Source: Yamagishiella unicocca
Taxonomy: Eukaryota > Chlorophyta > Chlorophyceae > Chlamydomonadales > Volvocaceae
Assembly (NCBI GenBank): GCA_003116995.1
Contig: BDSL01000188.1
Span: forward strand, 1-64,000
Direction of reading: 5' to 3'
DNA length: 64,000 nt
The position numbers and the translations under genes were made by a program. The notes under the pieces were generated by a model, which saw only the letters and a list, made by a program, of their open reading frames with translations, was not told the origin of the DNA and ran no database searches. Below, piece after piece: positions 58,723 to 64,000 of the stretch (position 1 is the stretch's first letter; each line of letters begins with the position of its first letter).

Positions 58723-59292
58723 GCTCCGCAGCCCCGTCCACGGTGCGTCAACGCGCAACGGCACAGCGTTTTAGAACTCTCGCAATTGCAAAAGCTAAGG
58801 GTAGATTTGACGGCCAGAGCACAAAGTAAGTATCGACCGAATTGAAATCAAATGCAAGAGGAATACCTTAAAGAAAATGCTAGAAGAACGGCATCATGCA
58901 GACGTGGGCTGGCTCACGCTATCATCTCGATGGCCTATTCGGTCGAGCGCTGAATTCATCCTTCTGTACGGCTGGATTCCGACTCGACAAACTTCACCCT
59001 ACGGATGCAAAGTGCTAGCATAGGACCAAAACACTTGCTCGGAGGGTTTAGGTAGCAAGTGATAACCCTCAAAGCTGCCGAGCATCCTGCTGTCCCCATA
59101 CTGCGCGGGAACGCCCCCGTGCGCGGACGCAAACGCACGGCGCACATAAAATATACCTGTAGTGTGAACGACCCTCGGGTAGACAAGTGTAACTTATTGT
59201 AAAAGGCTTACGGTGCGTTTGGAATTTGGCGCGCTGCATTTTGCGCGGAACCGACTCCCGCCCGGGCTCCAGCGAGTACCTGCTAGCGGAAG
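58723..59292. promoter_or_regulatory. Bidirectional promoter region, TEX9-like / MSH6
   Basis: 570 bp lies between the two start codons and is AT-richer than the flanking exons. Both promoters and 5' UTRs must lie here unless non-coding first exons exist elsewhere. No specific element could be assigned. Confidence 0.5.
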
Positions 59293-62200
59293 ATGGACAG
59301 CTCAACTGCCAAGATGAAGCAAAAGCCTATCAACGCGTTCTTCGCAGCTTCTGGCAAGAAGGACGGGGACGGGGCCAAGGCGACGCAGCCGAAAATTTCC
59401 AGTTTCTTCGGTGGGGCCGCCAAGGCTGCTGTCACCCCAGGCGCTGCCGCAAACGGTGAGGTTGCGCAGGGCGCCTGTATGCAAAACGGACTGACTTCTT
59501 AGGCAGGTCCCACGTGTTTCGTGCCTCCGTTCTCACTCCGGGCTCACCCGGGCCCCTCCCTCCTCCCCATGCTTGCGTGACAGCCGCTAAAACGCCCGGA
59601 CGTCCCAGCGCCACCCCTCCTGCGCCCTGCACCGGAGCCACACCGGCCGCACGGCTCTCATTGGACGAGGCCGCTGCAGGCGACGCTGCTGCAACCGGCC
59701 CTCCACCCGTGAAGGAGCCTGCTGCCGTCGCCGCGGCCGCAACGGCGCCCAAGCCTGCCAAGGCTCCTGCCGGCGGAAGCACCAGCAAGCCCAGGGGACC
59801 CAAGGCGGCGGGCGGCGGCCGGGGTACGACACCGGCGGGAGCGAAGGCCAAGGGCTCTGCCAAGGCCAAGGGTCAGGGAAAGGCCAAGGCGGGGAGCGCC
59901 GGTGGCTTGAAGAGGTTGCGGAAGGTGGTGATTGACGACGAAGAGGAAGAGGGCGGCGTGGAGGCTGGCCTGGAGGACGACGTGGACGGCGCCGAGCAGC
60001 TGGAAGACAGCGAGGAGGGTGCGTGCGGCGGTGACGGGAGGGACGTGTGCAGCAGTCTGGAGGGCGGGACTAGGCGCTGCAGGGAGGGGAGGGGAATGTA
60101 CTTGCGAGCGTTGCCTTCGTGTCAATCCTCGGAACCAGCCTTGAGGCAAAGCCAGCCTTCGCCTCAAAGGTGGGCGTGTTGGCCAGGGGTCGTATTGAGA
60201 GGTGTGGCCGCAAGAGGGGCGCTCGGGTCACCTAGGGCAGGACTGCGGGCTGCGGCCCCCTGCACGGCACCACACTGCGGCCCCCTGCACGGCACCACAC
60301 TCCCCTTCCGGCCGGCGCGACTCTGCAGACGCCAGCGGCAGCGATGATGACTTCTCCGCTGAGGAGGAAGAAGAGGACGAGGAGGAGGAGGACGACGACG
60401 CAGCGAGTGAGAGCGACGGCGACGACAACGCGGCGGTCGGCGCCAAGAGGAAGCGGCCCCCCACCAAGGTGTGGTTGGGGGTGTATTAGCAAATCAGGAA
60501 ACATACTCCGTGTGACGAACACTGCTGACATGGAAAGGAAACCTCGCAACCTGTATAAACATGTTCCCCCGGAGGCGACCCCGATGCCGCTTTCCTGCTG
60601 CATACCTTACCCCTAACCCCATGCTGCCGCCGCCGCCACCCCTAACCCCATGCTGCCACAGCCGCCATGGCCCCTCCCCGCCACCTCCGCCAACCCCCTC
60701 CCACCCGCCGCCGCAGCAGGCCTCTGCTCCAGCGAAGCGCACTCCCGCCGCAGCCAGGAAGAAGGCCGGCGGCGCCGGCGCGGCCGCGACGACGCCCGCA
60801 GGCGCCCGCACCCCGGCTGCCGTCTCTGGTGGTCTGCGGGTGGACCCCCTCAGCACCCCGCACCACGGCACCGTGTCCAAGGGGCCCGCAGCCGCCACCG
60901 CAGGAATGGCGGGTCGCTGCGCAGTCGCCACACCGGGCACGGTGGCGCCCGCGCTCGGGTCGTGCGGCAGCGCTGGGCGCAGCCGGGGCACCGCCGGTGG
61001 TGCGGCGACGCCGTCTTCCGTACGCAGCGGTCGCAGTGCCCTGGCGGACACCCCCAGCAAGTCGCAGGGTACGTGTGGAGGAGGGGAGGGCGGTGAGGGG
61101 CGGGGAGGGCGAGGAACTGTTTGACATGGCATAGGGCAGGGAGAACTGAGAGGGAGGCGGTCGCGACGAGGGCGACGTGGGAGCAGGCTGGGCTGGGCAC
61201 GGCGGCAGCTTCAGGTCGGGGTTGTTTGGCGGCCATGGGTCCGGATTGCTCATGAGGATGTAGTCCAAGGTGCAGCTGCGCGTTCCCGTCTGCTTCTGAC
61301 ATTGGCGGTCTGTGCCTGACGTCGGTTGTGCACCCGCCCACCGCCACTTGGCCACCTCACCACCCCGGCACCCCACCACCCGCCAGGCACCTCGGAGATC
61401 ACGATGGGTGTGGCCGCCAGCATGGACGGCGAGGCGGCTAGGTTCGCGGACCGCATGGCCGCCCGCTTCTCCTTCCTCCACCCGGACAACCTGAGGGACG
61501 CCAGCCAGCACCGCCCCGACCACCCCGACTACGACCCGCGCACCCTACACATCCCCTCCAGCTGGTGCGGGGGCTTCGCAACGACGGGAAGGTTTTTTCA
61601 ATAAGAGAATCCGCGAATCCACGGCCGATATACCGAGGGCGGTGAAGGTGGTGGTCCAGCGGGAAGGGGGGCCGCGCTGGCAGGATGCGCACACGCATCA
61701 GCACACGCATCAGCACACACTGGCTTGCTGCTGTATGCCCTGTTGGTGTCCTCCGTTTCCGCTGCACGCTGGGCACGACTCATCTTGGGTGCGTCCTCGG
61801 AGGCGGCCGCGGAGACTTGACGGGCGGTGCAGTCTGGGGGTCTTCACCTCCTCAATGTTCAGCACTCGATTGCCTGCCTGGATTGCAAGCCGTTGGAAGC
61901 GAACGCTCCGAACCGAGTCATCTCTCCTCCCCCCCGCGGCTCCCGGCCTCTCGCTGCAGGTTCAAGGACTTCAAGGTCAGCGAGGGGCAGCAGCAGTGGT
62001 GGAACTTCAAGGCGCAGAACTTCGACAGCGTGCTGCTGTTCAAGATGGGCAAGTTCTACGAGGTGGGACACAGGCGGGGTGTAGGCCGAGAGGAGACCCG
62101 TGGGTCGTCGGCACATGAAGGGTATGCGTGTGTGTCGTCGGTAAGGGCTGGCAAACGCGGGCCGGGCTCGTACGGACGAACGGGCCTGGATGTTGGGACC

Positions 62201-63610
62201 TGCTGTCTACCTCGCGGGGGGGGGTGCACCCGCAGCTGCATGTTCCACACCCGCGCCCCGCGCCCTACCTTGAAGCCTCGTGACCTCGTGTGCAGAATGC
62301 CCTGATCGGCCCCCGCCCTATGCCGTTTGCTCCCACCCGTCCCTCACTATTCGCCGGTTCGTTTCTGCCCTCCGTTTCCTGTGTTCACGTGACCGGGCCT
62401 CCCGCCCCTCCCGCCATCCACGGGTTTCCCTCGACCCCCCCCCTCCCGCCAGATGTTTGAGATGGACGCCTACGTGGGTGTTGACGTGCTGGGGCTCGCA
62501 TTCATGAAGGGGGACCAGCCGCACGCGGGCTTCCCGGAGGTCAAGTACGCGGACATGGCGGAGGGCCTGGCGCGGGCGGGCTACCGGGTGGTGGTGGTGG
62601 AGCAGGTGGGCGGCGAGGGGGAAATTAGGGTTTGGCGCCAGAGGGGGGGTGGCCTAGTGGACGGGATTACCAACGACACTTGTGGGAGAGGGACCCGGGG
62701 CTTGGTGTATGTGTAGGTGCGGTGTGGAGGCGAGTGCAGACCGGCAGGTCCGGGGGTCCTACCTTGGGGGATGGTGAGGGGGGGACGTTGGTTAGGGCGA
62801 TGCGGATAGTTGGATCTTGAGTGTTCTTGTGCCCTCAGTGTTCATGAGCCGTAGCCGGTTACCTTTGGGAGAACAGGGAGGCGCCGGTCTTGAGCCGCGG
62901 CCGGTCGCTCTTGATTGCAGCCGATCACTCTTGGTTGCCGCCGGCACACACTGAGTTCCCGGCTCCTGCCGCATCACCGCAGACGGAGACGCCGGAGATG
63001 CTGGCCAAGCGCAACGAGCAGCGGAAGGCGAAGGGTGTGAAGCAGGCGAATGTGGTTGAGCGCCAGAAGGTGGCGGTGCTCAGTCGCGGTACGATGGTGG
63101 ATGCGGAGATGGTGGCGTCGCGGCCCGATGCGTCCTACGTGCTGGCAGGTGGGCAGGGAGGGAGACAGAGAGGAACCCGGGGGTAGCGGGGTAGCCTTTG
63201 AACTGGGGGGGCGATCAGGTGCATTCCCGGGGGGGGGGGTCAGGGACATTCCAATCAAGAGGTTCAGGGGAGAGGAGTACTGGACCGTGGTGCACAACGT
63301 ATGCGAGGGTCCCAGTGTATTGGCTTGGCGGAGGTCCGTGCAGTGGGGTTGTAAGGTGGGGGGGATAGGGGAGGACGCCCGTGGGAGGGGGAGCGGCGCC
63401 GTAGGGCGGCGTGGGGAAGTGGGGCCAGGGAGGGACAGGGGGACCTGCCACGCGGCTGCTGGGGCCTCGCACGTCCCTTCGTCTCGTTTACCCCCGGCTG
63501 CCGGCCCCGCAGTGACGGAGGTCGAGGAGGAGGGGGCCGACGCGACTGCCGAGGGCGCCACTGGCCGCGTGCGCATCGGTCTGTGTGCCGTGGACGCAGC
63601 TGCGGGTCAG
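59293..63610 (+). CDS. MSH6: DNA mismatch repair protein MSH6, N-terminal part (runs off window)
   Basis: Nine exons join in frame: 59293-59455, 59584-60018, 60329-60468, 60717-61068, 61387-61564, 61960-62062, 62453-62605, 62983-63148, 63513-63610 (596 residues); the rest lies past 64000. Two PIP boxes (QxxIxxFF) at residues 10-17 and 32-39 should bind PCNA. Residues 55-400 are Ala/Lys-rich with an acidic block (exon 3); I see no PWWP or Tudor domain. From residue 408 (HPDYDPRTL) it follows MSH6. MutS domain I contains GKFYE (Phe455, Glu457, the mismatch-contacting Phe-x-Glu), then MFEMDA, GFPE and VVVEQTETPEM. The connector domain starts at exon 9 (GRVRIGLCAVD). MSH6 pairs with MSH2 (MutS-alpha) to detect base mismatches in the nucleus. 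The walker ATPase is outside the window. Confidence 0.92.
60250..60299. repeat. 25-bp tandem duplication in MSH6 intron 2
   Basis: CTGCGGCCCCCTGCACGGCA starts at 60250 and again at 60275. Confidence 0.9.
61605..61665 (+). repeat. Dispersed repeat, copy 2, in MSH6 intron 5
   Basis: Partner of 49919-49979, in the same orientation, within the intron between MSH6 exons 5 and 6. Confidence 0.75.
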
Positions 63611-64000
63611 GTAGGTGGCGGGGCGGGCACAGCGAGGGAGGGGGTACGCCGCGTGCCCTCACCCACCGGTCGACATACGACCTCCGACTTTAGTTTCCTC
63701 AACCAAGTTCTCCAACATCCTCTCGGACGTCTGTTCTAAACGGTTTTCCTTCGTACACGGGTATTCCTTGCACCCCCCCTACCGGCTGGCGGGGCGGTGT
63801 TTGCCGACTGGCGTATGCCACTTCAGCGCTGATGGCAACCAGGTCGTCGAGCCACCCAGCCAAGTTGCTAGCACGGTGTGAAGGTACCCTGGGTCGGCCT
63901 GGCGACCCGGTTGTCAAGCAGCCGCTGATGCGTTGCCAGCACCCCCCGCTGCCGCCATTGCGCTGTCGTGCCTCCCGCCTGGGCCGCCTACGCCGCTGCT
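63611..64000 (+). other. MSH6 intron 9, no further exon recognised
   Basis: Follows the donor CAG/GTAGGT at 63611. The expected continuation of the MSH6 connector domain is not found before the window ends. Confidence 0.55.

Noticed and set aside
60642..61523. 293-codon minus-strand ORF antisense to MSH6 exons 4-5
   Set aside because: Pro/Arg/Gly-rich shadow in GC-rich DNA; MSH6 on the plus strand explains the sequence.
1..64000. tRNA and rRNA genes
   Set aside because: I looked for cloverleaf-type and rRNA-like segments by eye and recognised none; a covariance-model scan would be needed to exclude them.

Overview
This window is nuclear DNA from a eukaryote, most likely a chlamydomonadalean (volvocine-type) green alga. 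The reasons are: intron-dense genes with GTGAGT/GTGCGT-type donors and CAG acceptors, GC-rich codons, Ala/Gly/Gln-rich insertions in proteins, abundant G-rich minisatellites, TGTAA motifs downstream of two minus-strand stop codons, and a TEX9-like gene typical of ciliated organisms. I reconstructed exons by hand from splice motifs and reading phase. No transcript data were available, so exon ends are models.

Layout. 1-1490 is a G-rich GGGGCCAGG satellite. 1492-6640 is a decayed copy of the 3' end of a large gene; the intact original is at 10127-16085. Between them (6640-10126) lie tandem repeats and one small minus-strand ORF with a HicB-like look. 10847-42393 (minus) is one giant gene: 41 exons that stay in a single reading frame and encode about 7,300 residues, nearly all alpha-helical coiled coil, with a Pro/Ser-rich C-terminal tail. 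43205-44856 (plus) is a six-exon HAD phosphatase divergent from it. 44857-46700 has no gene I can support but holds a near-perfect 124-nt hairpin. 46703-49472 (plus) is a Kazal-domain protein. 51234-54380 (plus) is a secreted protein with three saposin-B domains. 55636-58722 (minus) is a TEX9-like coiled-coil protein. 59293 to the window edge (plus) is the 5' part of MSH6, the mismatch-repair MutS homologue, with two PIP boxes.

The genes look like unrelated neighbours, not a pathway. Head-to-head pairs are HAD/giant gene and TEX9/MSH6. The most unusual items are the giant coiled-coil gene, its growth by roughly 95-119-residue internal duplications, its segmentally duplicated and broken 3' end (whose intronic 35-bp array differs by 13 units between copies), the long hairpin at 46050-46173, and GC-AG introns in two genes.
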